DNA of 64,000 nt from assembly GCA_023391415.1 (NCBI GenBank), contig JAEWAY010000022.1:124001-188000 (forward strand), in the 5' to 3' direction. Shown piece after piece: positions 27,301 to 34,508 of the stretch (the stretch's first letter is position 1; each line of letters opens with the position of its first letter). The DNA is from Bacteroidota bacterium (GTDB lineage: Bacteria > Bacteroidota > Bacteroidia > Cytophagales > Cytophagaceae). Below the pieces are notes generated by a model, which was not told where the DNA came from, ran no database searches, and was given only the letters and a program-made list of their open reading frames with translations. A program made the position numbers and the translations under genes.

Positions 27301-28103
27301 GGGTAGAGTGAACCGATCACCGGCAGCGGTACGTACATAAACCAACTGTTTTGCAGAATACGCAATGGGAATATATGGTCCAGCGCGTTGTAATACCCCC
27401 CGTGATTGCCGTTGGTAAAAAGCGGATGATGCGCCATGACTATGATATGTCGCCCTTTGTTGCGTTGGACAATGTCCCGCAGTTGCACCACCACGTCTTC
27501 ATAATTGATCGCGTTGCACAAGCTGGGGTCTCCGTAGGGTTTGGCATGCTTGTGCAGCCACCATTGCGAGTCCAGAAAGATAAGTACGGTATTGTCGTTG
27601 ACACTTACCCGGAATGGTCCGGGACAGGCGTTGTCCGGAACAAAGGTATTGCCACGGTTGAGCCGGTCTTCGATATAGGTTTCCTGTATCAGAACCCGTT
27701 CCCAGCCTTCTCTGCCCATATAGGCCCAGTCGTGGTTGCCGGGTATAAAAAACACATTGCCGGGATAGTCTTTTACCGTTTCCAGTATGCGATCCATGCG
27801 TTTCTCGGCTTCCGGCCGCTCCGGATTGCCTTCGGGCGGCATGCCTTTCTGGTACAGATTGTCGCCCAGAAAGACGGTAGTGCTTGCCGTATCTCTCTGT
27901 ATCATTTCGGAGAGCTGCTCCAGATTGGGCTCCATATTGTAGGGGTCGCCCACATCACCGATCAGAAACAGGCTGTGTTCGATCGTGTTTTCAGGAGGAG
28001 CCACCTCGTCCTGCCAGTATTTATACTCCCGGGCTACGTAGCGTTTGGTCATACAGGAGCAGAGCGCCGGCAGCAAAACGATCCATAGCGATATCCTATT
28101 CAT
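24396..28103 (-). CDS. Lipoprotein phosphoesterase with kinase-like middle and Omp85-type barrel
   Basis: A 1235-residue three-part protein. The start is ATG 28103, because it gives a lipoprotein signal (LPALCSC) and an 8-base overlap with the upstream gene; a longer frame upstream lacks a signal. Residues about 40-380 are a calcineurin-like phosphoesterase with all metal motifs: GDVGD, GDNLY, GNHDW, MAHHPLF and GHEHS. Residues about 430-800 resemble no common domain, but GGGRQTLSLRF...EQEYVARMV, then ARLFDMWTGDWDRHENQ and VPEDRDQVYF, look like the N-lobe, catalytic loop and metal-binding loop of HipA/Fam20/PI3K-type kinases. Residues about 880-1235 are a surface-antigen (BamA/TamA) 16-strand barrel ending LNVRVGFLF. 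It probably sits in the outer membrane with the enzymatic parts in the periplasm or outside. Confidence 0.75.
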   Translation of the reverse strand: MNRISLWIVLLPALCSCMTKRYVAREYKYWQDEVAPPENTIEHSLFLIGDVGDPYNMEPNLEQLSEMIQRDTASTTVFLGDNLYQKGMPPEGNPERPEAEKRMDRILETVKDYPGNVFFIPGNHDWAYMGREGWERVLIQETYIEDRLNRGNTFVPDNACPGPFRVSVNDNTVLIFLDSQWWLHKHAKPYGDPSLCNAINYEDVVVQLRDIVQRNKGRHIIVMAHHPLFTNGNHGGYYNALDHIFPLRILQNSWFMYVPLPVIGSLYPLFRKFGGSEQDLPNYTYQQMKNAFMEIFSEHKDIIYVAGHEHSLQYFRIGNFHTIVSGSGCKVTPVRKGGQAGYIQKSYGFVRLNIYHNQEVWAEYYTIQPGSRQSQLSFRTRLYSKGEVMPEAFCSLSEQTYADSTVSVAAAPELGAGSMKRWLLGRQYRRSWQTPVNVPLIDLRTEKGGIIPYAIGGGRQTLSLRFKNVDEQEYVARMVVKNNRPEKLSLFNLRQTFVDDLLQDQTSAQHPYGALTIPPMAAAIGLLHTRPTLGYIPADSCLGPYLSLFGNTLVLFEEDPDESHSDAAHLGYASNIVGTDKLLRELRQSNKRQVDQKALVKARLFDMWTGDWDRHENQFRWTEFPDSSHATRYVPVPEDRDQVYFRFRGLLPYLVSRPWAARMLQSFDYDYGDIIGLNTTARRLDRRLLSELNESDWLQAAKQMRQQLSDPVIGEGIGQLPPEVFRTDGPEIISKLQSRRDKLSALATTYYRILSRYVDVYGSNEAELFQLQYIDGDSLRIRVFRKPASSQPDTTLLYQRTVRARETKEVRLYGLGGNDWYELFGESRTSPLIRIICGNGLDSLSDRSRVKSPGKHLQLYANAENIHLVQTGGQRKVRALPDPDVNDTGQDQFFYNYTGPVADFTYNEGDGFFPEIGVVHKRYKFRSNPYGSRHRLTAGYASATNSFKVSYSGDFKNIHRQKDLLILSDFFLPYFAMNYFGYGNSSPKPEGSPAQYRVQMRYGMVCPAVVRRFTSFFQTGIGPRLSFFDLSDRSGTYISEDYLPARYFDPQWYAGIKGFFRIGETDSKQNPTRGLVFQGTGEYNQGLYNAPRHYTHWESDFRFYISPNLPFQLTFAGRIGVAMNTGHFTFYQANSLGGTTNLRGYQQTRFTGDRSFYQNAEVRVQILTFNAYILSGKLGLSSFADNGRVWPGSGSYHQGYGGGIWLSMLNQLVISSYYGLSKEGNVLNVRVGFLF

Positions 28104-28905
28104 GCATCGGGAAAATTTGCAGCGAGGGCGCGGTTTTTTTGCCTTCGCTGGAGATAAACAATGTGCCCTGCGGGGAGAAGGCAATGCCCTCGGGCTGTTC
28201 GAAGCGCAGCTTGTCCAGCGGATAAAGCGCTTTTATACTTCCCTTGCGATCGGTACGGATGAGCATATTGGTCGCTGATGAAATCAGGTACAGTTCATCC
28301 GATAAAGGATGCAGGGCAATGCCCGATGGCTTGAAACGGATCTCCTTGTCGGAAAGACCGGAAAAGCTTGCCGGTGTCAGGGTAAAAACCGGATCAGGCA
28401 GCAGGCAGTGGGTGGCGAGATCAAAGGCATAGATCTGCTTATGGTGTTTGGGACCTTTGACAGGCTGACCCTTGAGAGCGATCAGAAGCCGGTGGCCTTC
28501 GGGGTCATAGCACATACCTTCCGCATCATTGTCTTTGCCGAGAAAGGTGGCGAACTCTGTCGTACGCCGGTTTTTGACACGAAAGAGTACACCATCGCTG
28601 CGCAGCACATAGAATCCCTCATCGGTGTATACAATGTCTTCAAAGTCGCCCTGCCCGGAAAATACAATGGAGTCGAGCAGCAGCCCGGATTGAGGATTAA
28701 GCAGATAGATCGTGCCGTGATTGTCTTCAATACAGGCCAGGAGTGAGTCATTGGTCAGAGTAATTCCGGAAATCTCCCTGAGCTTGTCCGGCAGTCTGAA
28801 TCGCAGATCGGGCCGGCTGAGCGTATAGGGAAAATAGGCAGAAGAGGGCGGGCCTGAAGGAGCGCAGGCCTGCAGCAGAATAATCAGTAGTATGGAAAGT
28901 CTCAT
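28096..28905 (-). CDS. SdiA-regulated-type beta-propeller lipoprotein
   Basis: A 269-residue protein with a lipoprotein-like signal (LLQAC, Cys14). The body is a six-bladed propeller of the SdiA-regulated (YjiK) family: KLREISGITLTNDSLLACIEDNHG at the first blades, FEDIVYTDEGFYVLRSDG, AEGMCYDPEGHRLLIALKG, and FEQPEGIAFSPQGTLFISSEG at the end. Members are secreted or lipid-anchored; some bind phytate-like or sugar-phosphate ligands, but no activity is certain. Its stop overlaps the start of the phosphoesterase-barrel gene by 8 bases, so the two are coupled; a phosphatase and a propeller working on the same extracellular phosphorylated substrate is a reasonable guess. Confidence 0.7.
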   Translation of the reverse strand: MRLSILLIILLQACAPSGPPSSAYFPYTLSRPDLRFRLPDKLREISGITLTNDSLLACIEDNHGTIYLLNPQSGLLLDSIVFSGQGDFEDIVYTDEGFYVLRSDGVLFRVKNRRTTEFATFLGKDNDAEGMCYDPEGHRLLIALKGQPVKGPKHHKQIYAFDLATHCLLPDPVFTLTPASFSGLSDKEIRFKPSGIALHPLSDELYLISSATNMLIRTDRKGSIKALYPLDKLRFEQPEGIAFSPQGTLFISSEGKKTAPSLQIFPMHE

Positions 28906-29003
28906 ATCAGAAAAAATGCTTTCGGGCGCTTAGAACATTCCCTGCGGGGAACAGTTTATCTGCTATAACTTTTCAGTCTGAACAAAGTTTATATGTTTTT
29001 TGC

Positions 29004-30203
29004 ATGGCAGCTCAGAAGACGATATTGGCGGAGGCAAGTGAACACATCTTTGCTCTTTTTAAGGAGAAACTTTCCCATGAATATGTTTACCACAATTTTC
29101 AGCATACGTTTGAGACCGTAGAAACCTGTAGACTGATCGCCAAAGCCTATCATCTGGAAAGACGGGAACTTGACAATCTGGTACTGGCTGCCTGGTTTCA
29201 CGACGCGGGCTATGTCAGCGGCTACGACAATCATGAGGAGCGGAGCGCCGGTATGGCCGAGCAGTTTCTGAAAGAGCGTGACTATCCGGAATCGGATATT
29301 GCGGAGGTGATCCGATGCATACTGGCTACCAAAAGAGAAGATCCGCCGGGGAGCCTGATCAGTCAGATCCTTTGCGACGCGGATATTTCGCAGATCGGAG
29401 AGCGTTCCTTTTTTATCAAGAGTGATCTGCTCCGTGCCGAATGGGAAAATTTTGATATCCGTCATTGCAATTCTCTTGATTGGGCCCGGACCCAGCTTGA
29501 TTTTCTGTTGTCGGAAAATTTCCACACACAGGAAGCCCAGCGACTTTTTGGAGAGCAGTTGCAGAAAAACATTCAGGAACAAAGGCAGCGCCTGCTTAAG
29601 ATCGAACGAAAACAGGAGCAGAAAAAGAAGGATCTGGGTAAAAGTAAAGCCCAGCCCAAGAGGGGTATCGAAACCATGTTCCGGAGCCTGTACAAGAGTC
29701 ATATTAATTTCAGCGCCATTGCCGACAGCAAGGCAAATATGATGATTAATATCCATTCGCTGATCATATCCATTACGCTTACCCTGGTCGGGGCCAGGTT
29801 TTCAATTTTTGGCTCGGGGCTGCAACACAATCAGATGATTATTTTGCCGGTGATCTGTCTGCTGCTTACCAGTCTGTGCTCCATCATATTCGCCATACTT
29901 TCCGCAAAGCCCAAAGTGACCAAAGCGATCGCGAGCATTGAGGAGTTCAAGGCCAATGATGCCAGTATTCTCTTTTTCGGCAACTATACCCGGGTCAGTA
30001 TCGGTGATTTCGAAGAAGAAGTCCGTACGCTGATGAAAGAAGAGGATCTGCTGTATGGCAATATGATCAAGGATCTGTATTATCTGGGCAAGGTTCTTCG
30101 TAAAAAGTATCGTCTGCTGCGTATGTCGTATCTGGTGTTTATGATCGGTCTGATTATTACGGTATTGTCTGCTGTGGTGGTGGTAGGGACATATGTAATG
30201 TAG
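29004..30203 (+). CDS. HD-domain protein with C-terminal PycTM membrane domain
   Basis: A 399-residue protein. Residues 20-175 form an HD phosphohydrolase fold with the full metal set: His34, His66-Asp67 and Asp125. Residues 180-220 are a charged linker helix. Residues 225-399 match the Pycsar effector transmembrane domain (PycTM, DUF5706): membrane helices at about 246-266, 278-300 and 376-398. PycTM effectors in Pycsar anti-phage systems open the membrane when bound to cCMP or cUMP. HD-PycTM fusions are frequent in Bacteroidetes and their partners are often not adjacent. Here a cyclase-fold gene ends 139 bases downstream on the other strand. The HD part might hydrolyse a nucleotide and so restrain the effector. 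Confidence 0.82.
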   Translation: MAAQKTILAEASEHIFALFKEKLSHEYVYHNFQHTFETVETCRLIAKAYHLERRELDNLVLAAWFHDAGYVSGYDNHEERSAGMAEQFLKERDYPESDIAEVIRCILATKREDPPGSLISQILCDADISQIGERSFFIKSDLLRAEWENFDIRHCNSLDWARTQLDFLLSENFHTQEAQRLFGEQLQKNIQEQRQRLLKIERKQEQKKKDLGKSKAQPKRGIETMFRSLYKSHINFSAIADSKANMMINIHSLIISITLTLVGARFSIFGSGLQHNQMIILPVICLLLTSLCSIIFAILSAKPKVTKAIASIEEFKANDASILFFGNYTRVSIGDFEEEVRTLMKEEDLLYGNMIKDLYYLGKVLRKKYRLLRMSYLVFMIGLIITVLSAVVVVGTYVM

Positions 30204-30232
30204 CGAGTGATATGTTTTGGGTAGTACGTGAT

Positions 30233-30348
30233 AAGTTGAAGGCTTAAAGCTCAAAGCTTAAGAATCACGGAATAATTGTTGGTGCCTTTGAGAGCTTCAG
30301 ATACCCTACTTTTCTTCCTTAAGCTTTGAACTTCACACTTTTTACTCC
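30233..30348. repeat. Dispersed AAAGCTCAAAG-type repeat, inverted pair
   Basis: TCAAAGCTTAAG at 30251-30262 is repeated in inverse orientation at 30318-30329, with a 55-base gap, between convergent genes. Related copies (AAGTTTAAAGCTCAAAG) occur at 20301-20317 and 22546-22563, and a variant at 33450-33476. They are always between genes. Origin unknown. Confidence 0.55.
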
Positions 30349-30998
30349 CAAATGGTATTCTGCCCGAACGTGGTGGTCCGCAGCGGACTTAGTGAAATAT
30401 GGCTAAAGCGGATATCGCCTATATGCTCATAGTGACAGTTTCCAGACAGTAATCTGCACCAGTTGAAGTTTTTCCGGTACAGGAAAATATCGTGCTTCTG
30501 GGTCGAAAGATAGGCGTCGGTCATAAGCAGGTATTCCCGGCCCTCAATATTGTTTTTCAGTATCTTGTTGGCAATGATCATGTCCATGCCGACCAGCTTG
30601 AGCTCGTTGTTGACCATGGTGGTACCTACTACTCCGTAGTGAACGACAAACTTGATGGTGATCTTGTCGAGAACCTCGCGGGGTATATGATGTCGGGAGC
30701 CGGTTTTGTTGAGGATGTTGTGAAAATCAATGAACGTTTTCAGCGTCTGTTTTTCCAGTTCGATCAGGTTGAGCGGAGGGCCAAAGCGGTAAAAAAGAAT
30801 AGCGTCGCCCTGTATCTCGGCGATACGGAGTCCGAAGATATTGGCGTTGATAATGGAATTGAGCAGATCATGGATAATCCGCGCGGCTTCTTTTGGATCG
30901 TCCAGACATTTGATAAAAGCGGTAAAGCCGCTGATATCCGGGATGTAGAAAAATACCCTTTGTGTACTATTGCCATCGCTATATGCTTCGTGTGTCAT
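30342..30998 (-). CDS. Class III nucleotide cyclase-fold protein (DUF2652)
   Basis: A 218-residue soluble protein. I choose ATG 30998, not the longer TTG start, because the extension has no family character and this leaves a promoter-sized gap to the divergent gene. It has the class III cyclase fold: FFYIPDISGFTAFI (metal Asp21) and IAEIQGDAILFY (metal Asp65). The strand that should carry the catalytic Asn and Arg reads LVGMDMIIANKILKN, with Ile141 and Lys145 at those positions, so normal cyclase chemistry is doubtful. It may bind a nucleotide or regulate without making one, or the substitutions may be tolerated as in other DUF2652 proteins. It faces the HD-PycTM gene tail to tail. Confidence 0.65.
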   Translation of the reverse strand: MTHEAYSDGNSTQRVFFYIPDISGFTAFIKCLDDPKEAARIIHDLLNSIINANIFGLRIAEIQGDAILFYRFGPPLNLIELEKQTLKTFIDFHNILNKTGSRHHIPREVLDKITIKFVVHYGVVGTTMVNNELKLVGMDMIIANKILKNNIEGREYLLMTDAYLSTQKHDIFLYRKNFNWCRLLSGNCHYEHIGDIRFSHISLSPLRTTTFGQNTIWE

Positions 30999-31081
30999 GA
31001 TACCGGAAAGAAGATGCCCTTTTAGGATAATTTGTTTGAAAAATAAAATGTTCAGCCACGATTTGGTATTTTGCTTCTGCA

Positions 31082-31933
31082 ATGAGAAAAGATGTGGAAA
31101 AAAATCAGTATCGGATAAGTATTCTGGGCGCCGGATGGCTCGGGCTTCCGCTGGCGATCAGGCTTAAAGAAGACGGATATAATGTGAAGGCTTCAACCAC
31201 CAGTCCGGACAAGCTGAAGGTTCTGAGCGGACATGGAATACAACCGTTTCTGCTGAAGCTGGAGCCGGATATGCGGAATATTTCCACATTGGAAGATTTT
31301 CTGGATACGGATCTGCTGCTGATCAATATACCGCCCGGTACCAAAAAAGATCCGGACAATGACGCGCATGTTCTCCAAATGAAGCTGCTGGCGCAAAAGC
31401 TCCGGCAGCGGCCTGTATCAAGGATTGTGTACGTCAGTTCCACCTCGGTATATGCCGATAGAGAGGGTGAAGCAATCAGGGAGGATGAGCCTGTGCAGGT
31501 GGGCAACCGTGTACTGTTTGAAGCGGAAGAGATCGTGCGTTCGCTGAGCATTGACTACTGCATACTCCGTATGGGAGGACTCACCGGTTATGATCGCAAT
31601 CTGGTCCGTTTTTTCGCGGGTAAAAAAGACCTTAAAGGCGGAGAAAGCCCTGTCAATCTGATTCACCGGGACGATTGTATCGGTATCATCGCGTCGCTGA
31701 TCGGAGTGGATAATCCGGAAGTCTGGAATGAAACATACAATTGCTGCTCACCCGTACATCCGCTCAAAAAGGACTTTTATACCGGACTTGCCAGGCGCTT
31801 TGAGCTTCCCTTGCCAGAATTTGTGCCCGGTGACCGAACGGGCTGGAAGATGATCAGTCCGGATAAGTTGATCAACCGTCTGGGGTACCAGTATATATAT
31901 CCGGATCCGCTGAGATATACCTATGAAAAATGA
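31082..31933 (+). CDS. NAD(P)-dependent epimerase/reductase-like protein (YeeZ type)
   Basis: A 283-residue SDR-type Rossmann protein. The nucleotide-binding GAGWLGLPLA is near residue 16. RIVYVSSTSVYADREGEA is the active-site strand with Ser and Tyr, but the Tyr-x-x-x-Lys pair is not in the normal place, as in the YeeZ/atypical SDR group. Later VNLIHRDDCIGII and ETYNCCSPVHP are typical of sugar-nucleotide epimerase-like proteins. Substrate unknown. Divergent from the cyclase-fold gene, with 83 bases between starts, and followed 8 bases downstream by the tandem hairpin repeats. Confidence 0.75.
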   Translation: MRKDVEKNQYRISILGAGWLGLPLAIRLKEDGYNVKASTTSPDKLKVLSGHGIQPFLLKLEPDMRNISTLEDFLDTDLLLINIPPGTKKDPDNDAHVLQMKLLAQKLRQRPVSRIVYVSSTSVYADREGEAIREDEPVQVGNRVLFEAEEIVRSLSIDYCILRMGGLTGYDRNLVRFFAGKKDLKGGESPVNLIHRDDCIGIIASLIGVDNPEVWNETYNCCSPVHPLKKDFYTGLARRFELPLPEFVPGDRTGWKMISPDKLINRLGYQYIYPDPLRYTYEK

Positions 31934-31941
31934 GTGAAAAA

Positions 31942-32054
31942 ATGTGTTAATGAAACCAAAATTCGCTAACACATTTTCCGGATATGTTAACGAAATGCCT
32001 GTTTTGTTAACATGTTTCCTGGATATGTTAATGAAATGCCTGTTTTGTTAACAT
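31942..32054. repeat. Three tandem hairpin repeats, 41-42 base period
   Basis: Three units start at 31942, 31984 and 32025. Each forms an imperfect hairpin with a 12-14 base stem and a 5-6 base loop; units 2 and 3 share the loop TGCCTG and the arms ATGTTAAC/GTTAACAT. Unit 1 differs in both arms in a paired way (ATGTGTTA with TAACACAT), so pairing seems kept. The block sits between the converging ends of the epimerase and fic genes. It may be a protein-binding array, an RNA element at both 3' ends or a mobile-repeat relic. Confidence 0.75.
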
Positions 32055-32098
32055 ATTTTCCTTAAAGTGCAATAAAATATTTGTTTGGTTATATTTTA

Positions 32099-33190
32099 CT
32101 ATAGCTTATAGTCGTATTCGGTAAATAGCTTCATCAATCCGGTATTTACATAAAAGTTGTCCCTGCCGATCTTGATTTTTTCCAGGATATTGTGTGTGTT
32201 TTCTGTCAGGGAGTCCAGATATTTGGCGGCGGTCTGACGGGAAACTCCAAGGTCTTCCATTAAAAAATCTATTTTAGTATAAGGGTGTTTAAAAAGGCTG
32301 TTGAGCAAGTCTTGTGAATACATCCGGGAATGTTCTGTCCGGATACGATTTTTGTATCGTTGCATTTCATCTCTGATCGCTTTGATCAGAGAAGCGCTTT
32401 GTTTGGCGACACTGCATACGGCGTCCAGCATGTAGATAATCCAGTCTTCCCAATGGTCATGCTCACGAACTGCCTGAAGCAGTCGGTAATACTCGGCTTT
32501 ATTCTGAATAATATACCGGCTCAGATACAGGCTCGGAAAATCAAGAAGTTCTTTGGCGACGAGATAGAGTATATTGATAATCCGCCCCAGGCGTCCGTTG
32601 CCGTCATAAAATGGATGTATACTTTCAAACTGGTGATGGATAATAGCCATTTTGACCAGATAATCCGCGTCATCGCCGGAGTCATCATTGATGTATGTGA
32701 TCAGATTGCCCATATGGTTTACAATCTCCTGCTTTGACTGCGGTGGGGTATATACTATTTCGCCGGTCTTATCATTTTTCAGCTCTGTACCGGGGACATT
32801 TCTGTATCCCGCGTCATTTTGTTCCAGTATCCGATGAATATGCAGAATATGTGTATTGGTGATCAGTTTGTCTCTCATTACCAGTTCAAAACCGGTCTTA
32901 AGGGCCAGAGAGTAATGCTGAACTTCCTTGGCCGCGATACTTTTTATTTTGTTCAGATTAAGTTCGGCTCTGAAAAGTTCATCATGGGTGGTAATGATGT
33001 TTTCGACTGCAGAGCTGTCTTTGGCTTCCTGAAGAGCCAGTGTATTTAATAAAATGCCGACATTGGGAAGTATTCCATGTACGCCTTTCAATTCAGCCAG
33101 AGCCGCCCGTGCTTCCGCTACTTTTTTCATTACCCGTTTGGTCTCTACATCTCTGGCAAGTGGTAAAGAAGGGATGTTATAGTTTTGCAT
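32099..33190 (-). CDS. Fic-domain AMPylase with N-terminal inhibitory helix
   Basis: A 363-residue Fic protein of the class with its own N-terminal inhibitory helix. The Fic_N part contains SSAVEN (Ser59, Glu63, Asn64), which fits the inhibitory (S/T)xxxE(G/N) motif. The catalytic HPFYDGNGRLGR (from His193) is complete. The C-terminal 70 residues form a winged helix-turn-helix (TKIDFLMEDLGVSRQTAAKYLDSL), common in bacterial Fic_N proteins and suggesting DNA binding or autoregulation. These enzymes transfer AMP to Ser, Thr or Tyr of target proteins; targets are unknown. No partner toxin-antitoxin gene is adjacent. Starts at ATG 33190; the first residues MQNYNIPSLPL are usual. Confidence 0.9.
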   Translation of the reverse strand: MQNYNIPSLPLARDVETKRVMKKVAEARAALAELKGVHGILPNVGILLNTLALQEAKDSSAVENIITTHDELFRAELNLNKIKSIAAKEVQHYSLALKTGFELVMRDKLITNTHILHIHRILEQNDAGYRNVPGTELKNDKTGEIVYTPPQSKQEIVNHMGNLITYINDDSGDDADYLVKMAIIHHQFESIHPFYDGNGRLGRIINILYLVAKELLDFPSLYLSRYIIQNKAEYYRLLQAVREHDHWEDWIIYMLDAVCSVAKQSASLIKAIRDEMQRYKNRIRTEHSRMYSQDLLNSLFKHPYTKIDFLMEDLGVSRQTAAKYLDSLTENTHNILEKIKIGRDNFYVNTGLMKLFTEYDYKL

Positions 33191-33605
33191 TTTTTCTAAA
33201 AGTTAACGATATGTCTGGTTCTGCCGGGGAAAAAAGTTATTCATCCGTACATGGAAAGCTAATTATTTACATAGTTTTTAGCAACTTCCCGGCAGATGTT
33301 TATTTTAGCGGAATGAACTATTAATACACCAGAATATTCTGATTTTTCTTTGACAGATATTGGTAATTTGTATTGGATGAATTTGTTTTTTTGAGGACAG
33401 ATGTGCTTCTTCTTTAATCTTATGGTTGGGGTTTCCAGCCCCATGATCCTTGAATCTTAAGCTTTAAATTTCTCCCTTTTAACGATTAAGAGCAACTGTA
33501 AATCAGTAAATAGAGAAGTGCTTGGTCCTAAATATTATAGATCAAGCAAAGTAAGTATTAAATCCTGTTGTTGTGAATGTTTGGTGCTCAGATTTTGAAA
33601 CGTTG
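33191..33605. other. Intergenic stretch without a recognisable gene
   Basis: 415 bases with frequent stop codons in all frames. The only distinct element is an inverted copy of the dispersed AAGCTTTAAA-type repeat at 33450-33476. Promoters for fic must lie at its left end, but none was recognised. Confidence 0.6.
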
Positions 33606-34508
33606 TCACTTTTCCCCTTTGTTCCAGATTCTTAATTGGGTGGATAGTCTTTGGGCCTGCATTTTTATACTGTGCAGGGCCCGGTCCGGTGTTTCCCGTT
33701 CCGACAGGTGGATGATATCCTCAAGACCTTTGCTGATGTTGGTGATATCGGTCTGTATTTTTTGCCGCAGTTCAGTCCGTATCAGATGTTTTTCATAATC
33801 AGATCCGGGAAAAGTCATCGATTTGACGCAAAGTATGAGATAAATCACGGTTGTCATGACAGGCTGAAAATAATACAGGGCCGTAGTATCCTTATCCGCC
33901 AGAAATAGCAGTAAAGGCGCCAGGACGAAACACACGAGTATCAGCCATATGGTAAGCCAGAAAAGCCATTGCAGACTAAGTATGGAATAATTGTCCTTGT
34001 TTTTGACACTATGGTCATAGCGTCTGATCAGCTTCAGGCTTTGAATAAGGTATATGCCCATCTGGACGGAATTGATCATATTGATCAGCCAGTGCTCGAA
34101 GGGCAACTGATCACGCATACCCGTGTAAAAATGCCGGATTTCTTCAGGATTTTTTGTGAAGGGTATGATCAGATAGGCGATTGCCGCTATAAAAGGTAAC
34201 GTGTGGACCCACCAGTATTTGCTCCAGTTTACTGGAATTCCTGTCATATGGGAAGTATAGAGCAGATACAAGGGGCCCAGAAAGAAAAACAGAAAATGGA
34301 CTGCTTCGTTGATATAGTGGTATTTCCACGCGAGCCCGCTGTGAATCAGCATATCGTCAATATGGACGCCGGCGAAGATCAGCATGAACAACGCCAGTAT
34401 TCTTCCGGAGTCGGAATTTCCTTTTTTGCCAAGTAGCAATATCGCGAACAAGACGAGATGTATCAGGCTGATGGCGCTAAGATAATAAATGAATTCCTGT
34501 GATCTCAT
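33606..34508 (-). CDS. 7TM sensor paralogue without kinase domain (His replaced by Thr)
   Basis: A 300-residue integral membrane protein, the third of three tandem homologues. Seven hydrophobic segments cover residues 1-235. The loop LYLLYTSHMTGIPVNW matches the same place in its two neighbours. The end (about 235-300) aligns with the dimerisation helix of the middle kinase: LIRTELRQKIQTDITNI against LIRAEEREKISRDMHDE, so the phospho-accepting His is Thr. There is no HATPase domain; it stops after RIWNKGEK. It overlaps the kinase gene by 4 bases (ATGA type), so it is translated with it. Possible role: receptor subunit forming heterodimers with the kinase. Confidence 0.75.
   Translation of the reverse strand: MRSQEFIYYLSAISLIHLVLFAILLLGKKGNSDSGRILALFMLIFAGVHIDDMLIHSGLAWKYHYINEAVHFLFFFLGPLYLLYTSHMTGIPVNWSKYWWVHTLPFIAAIAYLIIPFTKNPEEIRHFYTGMRDQLPFEHWLINMINSVQMGIYLIQSLKLIRRYDHSVKNKDNYSILSLQWLFWLTIWLILVCFVLAPLLLFLADKDTTALYYFQPVMTTVIYLILCVKSMTFPGSDYEKHLIRTELRQKIQTDITNISKGLEDIIHLSERETPDRALHSIKMQAQRLSTQLRIWNKGEK

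Noticed and set aside
26823..28088. Long plus-strand open frames (up to 245 aa) opposite the phosphoesterase-barrel gene
   Set aside because: They are antisense to a gene with clear domain motifs, have no family likeness, and follow from its codon bias.
28989..29756. 255-aa minus-strand frame opposite the HD-PycTM gene
   Set aside because: The plus strand encodes complete HD and PycTM motifs; the antisense frame has none.
31942..32054. CRISPR array
   Set aside because: Only three units; the whole 41-42 base unit is repeated with no variable spacers, and there are no cas genes.
32099..33190. Fic toxin with separate antitoxin gene
   Set aside because: The inhibitory SSAVEN helix is in the same protein and no small partner gene is adjacent.
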